The notes beneath the pieces were generated by a model. That model did no database searches and was not told the origin of the DNA. It worked only from the letters and a program-made list of their open reading frames with translations. Of a stretch of DNA of 64,000 nucleotides, positions 47,759 to 57,637 are shown in pieces. Source of the DNA: an uncultured Sterolibacterium sp. (GTDB lineage: Bacteria > Pseudomonadota > Gammaproteobacteria > Burkholderiales > Rhodocyclaceae); the NCBI GenBank assembly GCA_903832735.1, contig CAILCO010000084.1:1-64000 (forward strand), in the 5' to 3' direction. The first letter of the stretch is position 1. Each line of letters opens with the position of its first letter. A program made the translations under genes and the position numbers.

Positions 47759-49054
47759 CTAGCGCGTGAATAGCGCGATCGATTCGACGTGCGAGGTCTG
47801 CGGAAACATGTTGGCGATGCCCGCGCCGCGCAGCCTGTAGCCCTGCTCATGGACCAGTACCGCAGCGTCCCGCGCCAATGTCGCCGGACTGCAGGAAATG
47901 TAGACGATGGTCGCAGGCGCGTTGGTGCCCAGCGCCTTGACCAGCGCAATCGCGCCATCACGCGGCGGGTCGATCAGCATCTTGTCGAAGCTGCCCAGCG
48001 CGGCGATGCTCTCCGGGGTGGCCTCGAACAGGTTGGCGACGCGAAATTTCGTGTTGCCGTCCAACCCGTTCAGTGTCGCGTTGGCCTGCGCCTGCGCCAC
48101 CAGCGCAGCAGCACCCTCGACGCCGACCACCTGCGCGCCGCTCCTGGCGATCGGCAGGGTGAAGTTGCCCAGGCCGCAGAACATGTCGGCGATGCGCTGG
48201 TGCTTTTCCGGCGCCAGGAGCGCCATCGCGCGGCGCACCAGCATGCGGTTGATGCCGTGGTTGACCTGGGTGAAATCCAGCGGCGAAAAGCGCAATTCGA
48301 TGGCGAACTCGGGCAGGGTATAGGCCAGCGGCGGCGCGCCCTTGGGATGAAGCAGAGAGAGCGAGGCCGGCCCGCCCGGTTGCAGGTACAGCGTCAAACT
48401 ATGCCGCTCGGCAAACTCGCACAGGCGGCTCTCGTCACCGGCGCTGACAGTCTCCAATACGCGCAGCACGAGAACCTTCTGGCTGTCGCCGATGGCGACC
48501 TCGATTTGCGGGATACGGTCGGGAATCGACAGGCCGGAGATCAGGCCGCGCAGTTCAGGCAACAGTGCGGAAATATCCGCCGGCAACACTTCGCAAGACT
48601 CCATGGCCGCGACATAACTGCTGCGCTTCTCGTGAAATCCGACCAGCACGCCGCCCTTCTTCGGTACCAGCCGCACCGACAGCCGCGCCCGCTTGCGGTA
48701 GCCCCAGGCCGGACCGTAGATCGCCGGATACAGCACTTCGGGGTGCAAACGGCCGATATGCCAGAAAGCGTCCTCGAGCACGCGCTGCTTGGCCGCTGCC
48801 TGGGCCGCCGGCTCCAGATGCTGCATGCTGCAGCCGCCGCAGATGCCGAAATACCGGCAGCGCGGTTCACTGCGCTGTGCGCTGGGCTGCAGAATGCTGA
48901 GCGCAGTTGCCTGCTCGTAACTGGGCTTTCTGCGGAAGCTGGAATACTCGACTTCCTCGCCGGGCAAGGCGCCCTCGATGAATATCGTCTTGCCTTCGAC
49001 GTGGGCGACGCCGCGACCTTCGTGGTCTAGCGATTCTATGATGGCGATCGGCAT
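47759..49054 (-). CDS. rlmD: 23S rRNA (uracil-1939-C5)-methyltransferase RlmD
   Basis: RlmD methylates U1939 of 23S rRNA. The 431-residue protein has an N-terminal TRAM domain (about 1-57), the [4Fe-4S] cysteines in CRYFGICGGC (about 67-76), and the SAM domain with DMFCGLGNFTLP (about 287). The catalytic Cys is in YISCSPATLARD (about 384). It is convergent with the BI-1 gene and divergent from the MFS gene. Confidence 0.94.
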   Translation of the reverse strand: MPIAIIESLDHEGRGVAHVEGKTIFIEGALPGEEVEYSSFRRKPSYEQATALSILQPSAQRSEPRCRYFGICGGCSMQHLEPAAQAAAKQRVLEDAFWHIGRLHPEVLYPAIYGPAWGYRKRARLSVRLVPKKGGVLVGFHEKRSSYVAAMESCEVLPADISALLPELRGLISGLSIPDRIPQIEVAIGDSQKVLVLRVLETVSAGDESRLCEFAERHSLTLYLQPGGPASLSLLHPKGAPPLAYTLPEFAIELRFSPLDFTQVNHGINRMLVRRAMALLAPEKHQRIADMFCGLGNFTLPIARSGAQVVGVEGAAALVAQAQANATLNGLDGNTKFRVANLFEATPESIAALGSFDKMLIDPPRDGAIALVKALGTNAPATIVYISCSPATLARDAAVLVHEQGYRLRGAGIANMFPQTSHVESIALFTR

Positions 49055-49147
49055 GGCGGCGGGAATCGGGAAAAGCGCGATTATATGCGACCTTCAATTC
49101 GTGATCTGTGAGAACATTTCGCTCCGCTATTCTTATCCTTGACTGCC

Positions 49148-50353
49148 ATGAAGCGATCGCTGTCTTCCGTCCTCGCCTATGCCGCACTGATCGTCTGCGT
49201 GGCGATGGGCATAAGGCACTCCTTCGGCCTGTTCCTCGGGCCGATGAGCGCCGATCACGGCTGGAACCGCGAAGTGTTTTCCTTCGCCATCGCCCTGCAG
49301 AACCTGATGTGGGGCGCGGCGCAGCCCTTCGCCGGCCTGCTTGCCGACCGCTACGGCGCGAAGCGCGTGCTCTGGGCCGGCAGCCTGCTCTACGTCCTGG
49401 GCCTGATCGGCATGGCCTGGTCGTCCACCGCCAGCGGCTTTGCCGCCAGCGCCGGCCTGCTGATCGGCATCGCGCAAAGCGGCGTCACCTATAGCGTGGT
49501 GTTCTCCGCGATGGGTCAGCTCGTGCCGGCGGAAAGACGCAGTTGGGCGATGGGAGTGGTGGCCGCCGCGGGCTCCTTCGGCCAGTTCCTGATGGTGCCG
49601 GTGGCTGCCGGTCTGCTCGGCGGTCTGGGCTGGTTCGGCACGCTCCTGGTGTTCGCCGCCGGCGCCACCCTGATCATGCCGCTAGGCGCCGCGCTCGGCA
49701 AAGGACTCGCCCCCGCGGCCGCGGCCAGCGGCGGCCAGAACGCCCGGCAGGCGCTGGCCGAGGCATCCTCGGACCGTGGCTTCGTGTTGCTCACCCTGGG
49801 CTATTTCGTCTGCGGCTTCCAGGTGGTGTTCATCGGCGTGCATCTACCGACCTATCTGCTCGACAAGGGCTTGTCCGGCAATGTCGGCGTGACCGCCCTG
49901 GCGCTGATCGGCCTGTTCAATGTCTTCGGCACCTACACCGCCGGATTTCTCGGCGGGCGCTTGCCGAAACGCTATCTCCTCGCCGCCATCTATTCTTTGC
50001 GCAGCGCCGTGATCAGCCTGTTCCTGCTGCTGCCGCTGTCGCCCCTGACGGTCTATCTCTTCGCCGCGGCCATGGGCCTGCTCTGGCTGTCGACGGTGCC
50101 CCTGACCAGCGCCGTGATCGCCCAGATTTTCGGGGTGCGCTTCCTCGGCATGCTCTCGGGCTTCGTCTTCTTCAGCCACCAGATCGGCAGCTTCCTCGGC
50201 GTCTGGCTGGGCGGGCGACTGTTCGACCGCAACGGCAATTACGATCTGGTCTGGGGCATCTGCATAGCATTGGGTGTTATCGCGGCGCTGCTCAATCTCA
50301 ACGTCGACGAGAGCAGCCTGGCCTCGCGCCGGACGCAGCCCGCCGTTGCCTAG
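49148..50353 (+). CDS. MFS transporter (OFA/YcxA-like)
   Basis: The 401-residue protein has 12 membrane segments and the GIRHSFGLFLGPMSADHGWNR opening, typical of the monocarboxylate/oxalate-formate antiporter-like branch. The LADRYGAKRVLW loop lies near residue 65. The ORF track begins at a TTG three codons earlier; the ATG at 49148 is used here. Substrate unknown; a small organic acid is possible. It is followed after 15 nt by a small membrane protein. Confidence 0.85.
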   Translation: MKRSLSSVLAYAALIVCVAMGIRHSFGLFLGPMSADHGWNREVFSFAIALQNLMWGAAQPFAGLLADRYGAKRVLWAGSLLYVLGLIGMAWSSTASGFAASAGLLIGIAQSGVTYSVVFSAMGQLVPAERRSWAMGVVAAAGSFGQFLMVPVAAGLLGGLGWFGTLLVFAAGATLIMPLGAALGKGLAPAAAASGGQNARQALAEASSDRGFVLLTLGYFVCGFQVVFIGVHLPTYLLDKGLSGNVGVTALALIGLFNVFGTYTAGFLGGRLPKRYLLAAIYSLRSAVISLFLLLPLSPLTVYLFAAAMGLLWLSTVPLTSAVIAQIFGVRFLGMLSGFVFFSHQIGSFLGVWLGGRLFDRNGNYDLVWGICIALGVIAALLNLNVDESSLASRRTQPAVA

Positions 50354-50368
50354 CGCCGCCTGACTCGA

Positions 50369-50716
50369 ATGTTCGAACGCCATAGCGCCGCGCTGGCTCC
50401 GCGCGGGGTATTCCTCTCCCGCCTGGGCCTGTCCTTTGCCGGAGGACTGGCCGTGATCCTATTCTCCCTGGCCTGGGGCATGGCCGGCTACCACTATTTC
50501 GAAGGGCAGGCCTGGATCGACGCCTTCGTCAATGCGGCGATGCTGCTCTCGGGCATGGGGCCCTTGGCATCGCCGCAAACCAACGCGGGAAAGCTCTTCG
50601 CCGGCCTCTATGCCCTGTATAGCGGCTTCGTCGTCCTGATCGCCGCGGCCATCGCCTTCGCGCCGGTGATACACCGCTTCCTCCACCGCTTCCATCTGGC
50701 GGAGGGGCGGGATTGA
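50369..50716 (+). CDS. Small membrane protein with potassium-channel-like layout
   Basis: The 115-residue protein has an N-terminal membrane segment (about 20-43), a hydrophobic re-entrant-like stretch (about 52-66) with LLSGMGPLAS, and a second full segment (about 75-100) ending in a basic helix. This TM-loop-TM plan resembles ion-channel pore domains, but the TVGYG selectivity filter is missing. It starts 15 nt after the MFS gene, and the pair may be co-transcribed. Function is unknown. Confidence 0.65.
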   Translation: MFERHSAALAPRGVFLSRLGLSFAGGLAVILFSLAWGMAGYHYFEGQAWIDAFVNAAMLLSGMGPLASPQTNAGKLFAGLYALYSGFVVLIAAAIAFAPVIHRFLHRFHLAEGRD

Positions 50717-50726
50717 CTCCGCCTGC

Positions 50727-51506
50727 TCAGTTAGCTACTTGGCTCGCAACTAAGCGCTGGCGCCGCGCCTCGTAAAGACAGATGCCGCTGGCCACTGAGA
50801 CGTTGAGGCTCTCGACGCTGCCCTGCATCGGAATCCGTGCGAGCCTGTCGCAGGTCTCGCGGGTCAACCGGCGCAAGCCGCCGCCTTCGGCGCCGAGCAC
50901 CCAGGCGAGCGCCCCAGTCTGATCGACCGAGTAAAGATCGCCCTCGGCTTCGGCCGCGGCACCGATGGTCAGGATCTCGCGCTCGTTCAATTCGCGCAAG
51001 GTGCGCGCCAGATTGGTCACGGTGATGAACGGTACGCTCTCGGCGGCACCGCTGGCCACCTTGATGGCCGTGGCATTCAGGCCGCAGGCGCGATCCTTGG
51101 GCGCAATCACCGCGTGCACGCCGGCGGCATCGGCGACGCGCAGGCAGGCGCCGAGATTGTGCGGATCCTGCACGCCGTCCAGTACCAGCAGCAAGGCCGG
51201 TTCGGCCAGAGTATCGAGAACGTCGTCGAGCTTGAGCACGCGTTGCGTCGCCGCGACCCGTGCGACCACACCCTGGTGGCGGGCGCTTTGCCCTCCGGCC
51301 CCGGGCACCCCGCCGGCCATCCCGTCCAGTCGCGCCGCCGCCGACAGGATCAGATGCACGCCATGGGTTTCGGCCAGTTTGATCAGATCCCGGGCGCGGC
51401 CGTCCGACCGCTCCTGGTCGAGGAAGATCTCGCGCACGTCGTCCGGACTGTGGCGCAGCTTGGCTATGACGGCGTGGAAGCCGTAGATGAAACGCTGTTC
51501 AGCCAC
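50727..51506 (-). CDS. rlmB: 23S rRNA (guanosine-2251-2'-O)-methyltransferase RlmB
   Basis: RlmB is a SPOUT methyltransferase that modifies G2251 in the ribosomal P loop. The 259-residue protein has an N-terminal substrate-binding domain (FIYGFHAV, about 6-13). The knotted SAM domain shows LDGVQDPHNLGACLRVADAAG (read in parts, about 109-130), LGAEGGGLRR (near 203) and PMQGSVESLNVSVA (near 226). It overlaps the end of rnr by eight bases, the common rnr-rlmB pair. Confidence 0.95.
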   Translation of the reverse strand: MAEQRFIYGFHAVIAKLRHSPDDVREIFLDQERSDGRARDLIKLAETHGVHLILSAAARLDGMAGGVPGAGGQSARHQGVVARVAATQRVLKLDDVLDTLAEPALLLVLDGVQDPHNLGACLRVADAAGVHAVIAPKDRACGLNATAIKVASGAAESVPFITVTNLARTLRELNEREILTIGAAAEAEGDLYSVDQTGALAWVLGAEGGGLRRLTRETCDRLARIPMQGSVESLNVSVASGICLYEARRQRLVASQVAN

Positions 51507-53769
51507 GACGCTTGCCCTTCTTCGCAGTGCTCTTGCCGAGGCCAGGTTTCGCCTCGGCCTTGGTTTCGACCAGGCGGAAATCGATCTTGTTGGTCTCCAG
51601 ATCGGCGCGCACCACTTGCACCCGCACCCGATCGGATAGACGGTAGCGCTTGCCGGTGCGCTCGCCCAGCATCACGTGGGCGGCTTCGTCGAAGTGGAAA
51701 TAGTCCGTGCCGAGTTCCGAGACATGGACCAGCCCTTCGACGAAAACCTCGTCCAGGGCGACGAAGATGCCGAAGGGCACGACCGACGAGATACTGCCGG
51801 AGAATTCCTCGCCGACGCGATCCTGCATGTAGTAGCACTTCAGCCAGGCTTCCACGTCGCGCGTCGCCTCGTCGGCGCGCCGCTCGGTCATCGAGGCATG
51901 CATGCCGATCTCTTCCCAAGCATTCTCGGTGGCTTTCGGCAGGTATTTCTTGCGCCCGATCACCGCCTTGATGGCGCGGTGGATGAGCAGATCGGGATAA
52001 CGTCGGATCGGCGAAGTGAAGTGGGTATAGGACTCGTAGGCGAGCCCGAAATGGCCGACATTTTCAGGGCTATAGACCGCCTGGCGCAGCGAGCGCAGCA
52101 TCACCGTCTGGAGCAGTTGCTTGTCCGGCCTATCCTTGATGCTCTCCAGCAGTTGGGCGTAATCCTTGGCGGATGGCGAGTCGCCGCCGGAGAGTTGCAG
52201 GCCGAAACCGCCGAGGAAGTCGCGCAGCTTGGTCAGCCGCTCCGGGGTCGGGCCCTCATGCACACGGTACAGCGCCGGATGGCCGTGCGCCTTGAGATAT
52301 TCCGAGGCGCAGACGTTGGCGGCGAGCATGCACTCCTCGATCACCCGATGGGCGTCGTTGCGCTCGTATGCCTCGATGCGCGCGATCTTGCCCTGGTCAT
52401 CGAAGATCATGCGCGTCTCCAGGGTCTCGAAATCGATCGCGCCCCGTTTCGCCCGCGCCTTGACCAGCACGCGGAAGAGCGCGTCGAGATTTTCCAGATG
52501 CGGCAACAGCGCAGCCAATTTCTCGCGCGCGGCGACATCCTTTTCGTACAAGGCGGCAGCGACCTCGGTGTAGGTCAGCCGCGCATGCGAGAACATCACC
52601 GCCGAATAGAAACGGTAACCGGTGATTTCGCCGCTGGCCGTCACCGTCATGTCGCAGACCATGCAGAGGCGTTCCACCCCCGAGTTGAGCGAGCACAGTC
52701 CGTTGGAGATCTTCTCCGGCAGCATCGGGATCACCCGGCGCGGAAAGTAGACCGAGTTGCCGCGCTGATAGGCTTCGCTGTCGAGCGCGCCTCCCGGCTG
52801 GACGTAATGCGAGACGTCGGCGATCGCCACCACCAGACGATAGCCTTTGCCCGAGCGCTCGCAATACACGGCGTCGTCGAAGTCCCGCGCGGTCTCACTG
52901 TCTATGGTCACCAGCGGCAGACTGGTTACATCCTCGCGGCCCTTCCAGTCGGACTTCTTCACTTCCTCGGGCAGCTTCTTCGCCTCGGTCAGCGCCTCCC
53001 GGGAAAACTCGTAAGGCAGTTCGTGCTTGCGCAGCGCAATCTCGATCTCCATGCCGGGATCGGCGTAATTGCCGAGCACTTCGACGATGCGTCCGATCGG
53101 CTGCGACTGGCGACTCGGCTGCTCGATGATCTCGACCATCACCACTTGTCCGGCGGCAGGCTTCAAGGCGCTGCCCTGCTCCGGCGGCGCAAGCAGGACG
53201 TCCTGGCTGATGCGGCGGTTTTCCGCCACCACGAACCAGACGCCGTGTTCGCTGAAGACGCGACCGACGACACGCGTGTTGGCCCGCTCCAGCACCTCGA
53301 CGATCTTGCCCTCCGGGCGGCCACGGCGATCGACGCCGACCACGCGGCAGATGGCGCGGTCGCCGTGCAGCACCTTCTCCATTTCCTTCGGGCCGAGGAA
53401 GAGGTCGGCGCCGCGCGACACCTCGCCGTCGGGTACGAGGAATCCGAAACCGTCGGCGTGGCCCTCGACCCGGCCCCGAATCAGGTCCGCCTTGTCCGGG
53501 ATCAGCCAGGCGCCGGCGCGGTTCTGTAGCAACTGACCTTCGCGCGCCATCGCCCCCAGGCGGCGCTGGAAGGCGACCAGCTCTGTAGAGGTGACGTCGA
53601 GCAGTTCGCAGATCCGCTCGGTCGTGAGCGGCACGCCGTGCCCGGCCAATATCCCCAGGATATATTCCCGGCTGGGCAAGGGATGTTCATATTTCTCAAG
53701 CTCGCGCGCGAGGAACGGGTCGGCGCGTCGGATGCGGCTGAGTTTCGAGATTTTGACTTTGTTTGACAA
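51499..53769 (-). CDS. rnr: Ribonuclease R
   Basis: RNase R is a processive 3'-5' exoribonuclease able to degrade structured RNA. The 756-residue protein has an N-terminal winged helix (about 20-90), cold-shock domains (about 85-240), the RNB catalytic domain with the Asp cluster in VTIDSETARDFDDAVY (about 286-301), an S1 domain near 640-725 and a basic tail. The start is TTG at 53769, eleven bases after AGGA; no ATG fits. The start codon overlaps the -35 box of the divergent tRNA-Leu promoter. Confidence 0.95.
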   Translation of the reverse strand: MSNKVKISKLSRIRRADPFLARELEKYEHPLPSREYILGILAGHGVPLTTERICELLDVTSTELVAFQRRLGAMAREGQLLQNRAGAWLIPDKADLIRGRVEGHADGFGFLVPDGEVSRGADLFLGPKEMEKVLHGDRAICRVVGVDRRGRPEGKIVEVLERANTRVVGRVFSEHGVWFVVAENRRISQDVLLAPPEQGSALKPAAGQVVMVEIIEQPSRQSQPIGRIVEVLGNYADPGMEIEIALRKHELPYEFSREALTEAKKLPEEVKKSDWKGREDVTSLPLVTIDSETARDFDDAVYCERSGKGYRLVVAIADVSHYVQPGGALDSEAYQRGNSVYFPRRVIPMLPEKISNGLCSLNSGVERLCMVCDMTVTASGEITGYRFYSAVMFSHARLTYTEVAAALYEKDVAAREKLAALLPHLENLDALFRVLVKARAKRGAIDFETLETRMIFDDQGKIARIEAYERNDAHRVIEECMLAANVCASEYLKAHGHPALYRVHEGPTPERLTKLRDFLGGFGLQLSGGDSPSAKDYAQLLESIKDRPDKQLLQTVMLRSLRQAVYSPENVGHFGLAYESYTHFTSPIRRYPDLLIHRAIKAVIGRKKYLPKATENAWEEIGMHASMTERRADEATRDVEAWLKCYYMQDRVGEEFSGSISSVVPFGIFVALDEVFVEGLVHVSELGTDYFHFDEAAHVMLGERTGKRYRLSDRVRVQVVRADLETNKIDFRLVETKAEAKPGLGKSTAKKGKRRG

Positions 53770-53790
53770 TTTGGAGAATTCCTATAAAAT
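53763..53790 (+). promoter_or_regulatory. Strong sigma-70 promoter of tRNA-Leu
   Basis: TTGACA (53763-53768) is a perfect -35. After 16 bp comes TAAAAT (53785-53790), and the tRNA begins 24 bases later. The -35 box overlaps the first codon of rnr on the other strand. Confidence 0.85.
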
Positions 53791-53813
53791 TCGCGCCTCT
53801 TTACTTCGTACCT

Positions 53814-53898
53814 GCCCAGGTGGCGGAATTGGTAGACGCACATGGTTCAGGTCCATGCGCCGCAAGGTGTGGGGGTTCGAGTCCCTTCCTGGGCACCA
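53814..53898 (+). tRNA. tRNA-Leu (anticodon CAG)
   Basis: GCCCAGG pairs with CCTGGGC to form the acceptor stem, followed by encoded ACCA. The anticodon loop TTCAGGT gives CAG, reading the CUG leucine codon that dominates in high-GC genomes. The long variable arm of a class II tRNA is present, and GGTTCGAGTCC marks the T arm. Length is 85 nt with CCA. Confidence 0.97.
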
Positions 53899-53914
53899 AG
53901 CTCCAAACAAAAAT

Positions 53915-53940
53915 AGCCGATTCATAGAATCGGCTTTTTT
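53915..53940 (+). terminator. Intrinsic terminator of tRNA-Leu
   Basis: AGCCGATTC (53915-53923) pairs perfectly with GAATCGGCT (53927-53935) around ATA and runs into TTTTTT. It begins 17 bases after the tRNA and faces the purA stop. Confidence 0.92.
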
Positions 53941-53950
53941 GTCGTCCGCG

Positions 53951-55276
<1,326 letters not shown>

Positions 55277-56443
55277 CTATTCCAAGGATACTGTTTGCCA
55301 GCGCCCGTCCCGATAGGCCAGCCGGCGGTCGCAGCCGGCCTCGGCCCAGTCGGCGTCATGCCCCGGCAGGGCATCGACGACGATCTCGCCGGCTGCACGC
55401 AGGGCCGCCACCGCCTGCCCGAGCAGCAGGTCTTCGGGCGCGCAAGGCGCCAGGATCATGCCCGGCGCTGCAGCGTGCGGCGCTAGGCGGACCAGTTCGC
55501 GCAAGTCGAGGCTGAAGCCGGTGGCGGCCCTGGCCCGGCCGAAGGACAAACCGACTTTGTCGTAACGGCCGCCCAGGGCGATGGCGCCGGGATGGTTGGC
55601 GGCATAGGCGGCAAAGACGACGCCGCTGTGATAGTGGTAACCGCGCAGGTCGGCAAGATCGAAGCTGACCGGCAAGTCCTTTACCGACCGCGCCAGCGCC
55701 GCCAACTCGGCTAACGCGGCGCTGATTTCGGGAAGTGCCGGCAGACGAGCCGCCGCTGCGGCCAGGCCGTTGCTGCCGCCATAGCATTCGGGAAGCGCCA
55801 GGAGCGCCGAACGGAAGGGCTCTGCGATATGCGCGCCTTTGACTATCTCGCGCAGCGTCGGCAAGTCCTTCGCCTGCAACACGCCGAACAGTTCCAGTTC
55901 GAGATCGGCATCCAGGCCGGCGCCGGCAGCCAACGCCCGGAATACCCCGACATGACCCAGGTCGATGCGACTGGCGGCGACGCCGGATAATTGCAGCGCC
56001 AATACCAGCAGGCGAATGATTTCGGCATCGGCATCGGTGCCGGCATGGCCGTAGAGTTCGATGCCGATCTGCAACGGTTGGCGCGAGGCGGTCAGTGCCG
56101 CCGGCAGGGTGTGCAGCACGCTGCCGCAATAGCATAGCCGAGTCACGCCGCTGCGGTTCAACAGATGCGCGTCGATGCGCGCGACCTGCGGCGTGATGTC
56201 GGCACGGATGCCGAGGGTACGGCCGGAAAGCTGATCGACCAGTTTGAAAGTGCGCAGATCCAGATCGCGGCCGCTGCCGGTGAGCAGCGACTCGACGTAT
56301 TCCAGCAGCGGCGGAATGACGTACTCGTAGCCATGACCGCGAAACGCATCGAGCAGGCGGCGGCGCAGGACTTCCACCTGCCAGGCCTCGGCCGGCAGAA
56401 CGTCCTCGATCGCTTCGGGCAGAAGCCAGCGACGCATGGTCAT
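55277..56443 (-). CDS. hisZ: ATP phosphoribosyltransferase regulatory subunit HisZ
   Basis: HisZ is a histidyl-tRNA-synthetase-like protein without aminoacylation activity that regulates short-form HisG. The 388-residue protein has [14 protein letters not shown] (about 7-20), class II motif 2-like [18 protein letters not shown] (about 75-92) and [10 protein letters not shown] near residue 295. It lacks the anticodon-binding domain of HisS. hisG is not in the window. The start is the first of two ATGs two codons apart. Confidence 0.93.
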   Translation of the reverse strand: MTMRRWLLPEAIEDVLPAEAWQVEVLRRRLLDAFRGHGYEYVIPPLLEYVESLLTGSGRDLDLRTFKLVDQLSGRTLGIRADITPQVARIDAHLLNRSGVTRLCYCGSVLHTLPAALTASRQPLQIGIELYGHAGTDADAEIIRLLVLALQLSGVAASRIDLGHVGVFRALAAGAGLDADLELELFGVLQAKDLPTLREIVKGAHIAEPFRSALLALPECYGGSNGLAAAAARLPALPEISAALAELAALARSVKDLPVSFDLADLRGYHYHSGVVFAAYAANHPGAIALGGRYDKVGLSFGRARAATGFSLDLRELVRLAPHAAAPGMILAPCAPEDLLLGQAVAALRAAGEIVVDALPGHDADWAEAGCDRRLAYRDGRWQTVSLE

Positions 56444-56494
56444 TGGTCTCTACCGGCGCAGGGCCGCCTCTTCCTCGGGGCCAGGACGGGAATT

Positions 56495-56547
56495 CGGCGA
56501 GTACCGCTCGCCGCCGTCATGGCGGGCCGACTGCGCAAAGTCGGCCC
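56495..56547. terminator. Two perfect hairpins between hisZ and DUF2065
   Basis: CGGCGAG-TACCG-CTCGCCG (56495-56513) and GGGCCGACT-GCGCAA-AGTCGGCCC (56524-56547) are both perfect. They fill the 130-nt gap in the hfl-hisZ run. Without T-runs they may be processing or partial termination signals that reduce expression of hisZ-purA. Confidence 0.45.
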
Positions 56548-56573
56548 TGGGACGAGGGCTGGGGTATAGGTCG

Positions 56574-56759
56574 TCATTTGAAAATCGTCAGAAGGATAAG
56601 CCCGACCAGAATCGAGGACAGGCCGAGAAAACGCAACTGTCCATCGGACAGTTCGGTCATGCGGCGGAAGCCTTCGCGCCATACCTTGGGCACGAGGAAC
56701 GGCAGCAGGCCCTCGAGCACGAGCATCAGCGCGAACGCCAGAAGCAAAGTGGAACGCAT
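56574..56759 (-). CDS. DUF2065 small membrane protein (YjeT-like)
   Basis: The 61-residue protein has two hydrophobic segments (about 3-24 and 42-60) joined by a basic stretch KVWREGFRRM. This is the YjeT/DUF2065 family regularly found between hflC and purA or hisZ. Function is unknown. The ATG at 56759 overlaps the hflC stop; a GTG one codon earlier is also possible. Confidence 0.85.
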   Translation of the reverse strand: MRSTLLLAFALMLVLEGLLPFLVPKVWREGFRRMTELSDGQLRFLGLSSILVGLILLTIFK

Positions 56760-57637
56760 CACTTTCCGTTCTTGCCGCTGCCCTTCAGATACTTGAAGAA
56801 CTCGGAACTAGGATCGACCACCATGACGTCGCTCTTGTTCTTGAAGCTCTGACGGTAAGCTTCGAGGCTGCGGTAGAAACTGTAGAACTCGGGGTTATGA
56901 CCGAAGGCCTGGCCGTAGATCGAAGTCGCCTTGGCATCGCCTTCGCCCTTGGTGCGCTGGGCGTCCCGGTATGCCTCGGCGATGATGATCTCGCGCTGCC
57001 GATCGGCATCCGCCTTGATTTTCTCGGCCTCTGCCGCGCCCTTGGAACGCAGTTCGTTGGCCACGCGCTTGCGCTCCGTCTCCATGCGACGGAACACCGA
57101 GTCGCTGACTTCCTGTGGATAGTCAACCCGTTTCAGGCGAACATCGACGATCTGTACGCCAATGGCGCGGGCGTCCGCATCTGCCTTGGTGCGCACCGCA
57201 TCCATGATCTTCTCGCGCTCGCCGGAGACGACCTCGTGCACGGTGCGCTTGCCGAACTCCTCGCGCAAGCCGGCATTGACCGTCTGCGACAAGCGGATGT
57301 GGGCACGCGTTTCGTCACCCTGCACCGAGATGTAGTACTGCTTGACGTCGATGATGCGCCACTTGACGAAGGCATCGACCAGCATCGGCTTCTTCTCGGC
57401 CGTGATAAAACGCTCCGGGTCGGCGGCATCGTAGGTGAGGATACGCTTGTCGAAGAAGCGGACATTCTGGATCAGCGGCCACTTGAAGTTGAGCCCCGGG
57501 TCCTTGATGACTTCCTTGATCTCACCCAACTGGAAAATGATCGCGTACTGGCGCTGGTCCACGTTGAAAATAGCGGTCGCCAGCACCACCAGGGTGAACA
57601 GCAGGGCAGCGGCGGCAAAGGGCAGGTTGCGGCGCAT
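56759..57637 (-). CDS. hflC: HflC, FtsH protease modulator
   Basis: HflC is a membrane-anchored SPFH-domain protein that forms the large HflKC cage around FtsH. The 292-residue protein has one N-terminal membrane segment (about 5-24). The SPFH domain begins with VDQRQYAIIFQLGE (about 26-39), and a long charged coiled coil rich in Lys/Glu/Ala (about 190-250) follows. Its start overlaps the hflK stop by one base. Confidence 0.95.
   Translation of the reverse strand: MRRNLPFAAAALLFTLVVLATAIFNVDQRQYAIIFQLGEIKEVIKDPGLNFKWPLIQNVRFFDKRILTYDAADPERFITAEKKPMLVDAFVKWRIIDVKQYYISVQGDETRAHIRLSQTVNAGLREEFGKRTVHEVVSGEREKIMDAVRTKADADARAIGVQIVDVRLKRVDYPQEVSDSVFRRMETERKRVANELRSKGAAEAEKIKADADRQREIIIAEAYRDAQRTKGEGDAKATSIYGQAFGHNPEFYSFYRSLEAYRQSFKNKSDVMVVDPSSEFFKYLKGSGKNGK

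Noticed and set aside
51676-53529. 617-aa plus-strand ORF opposite rnr
   Set aside because: Antisense shadow of RNase R; no ribosome binding site and no domain.
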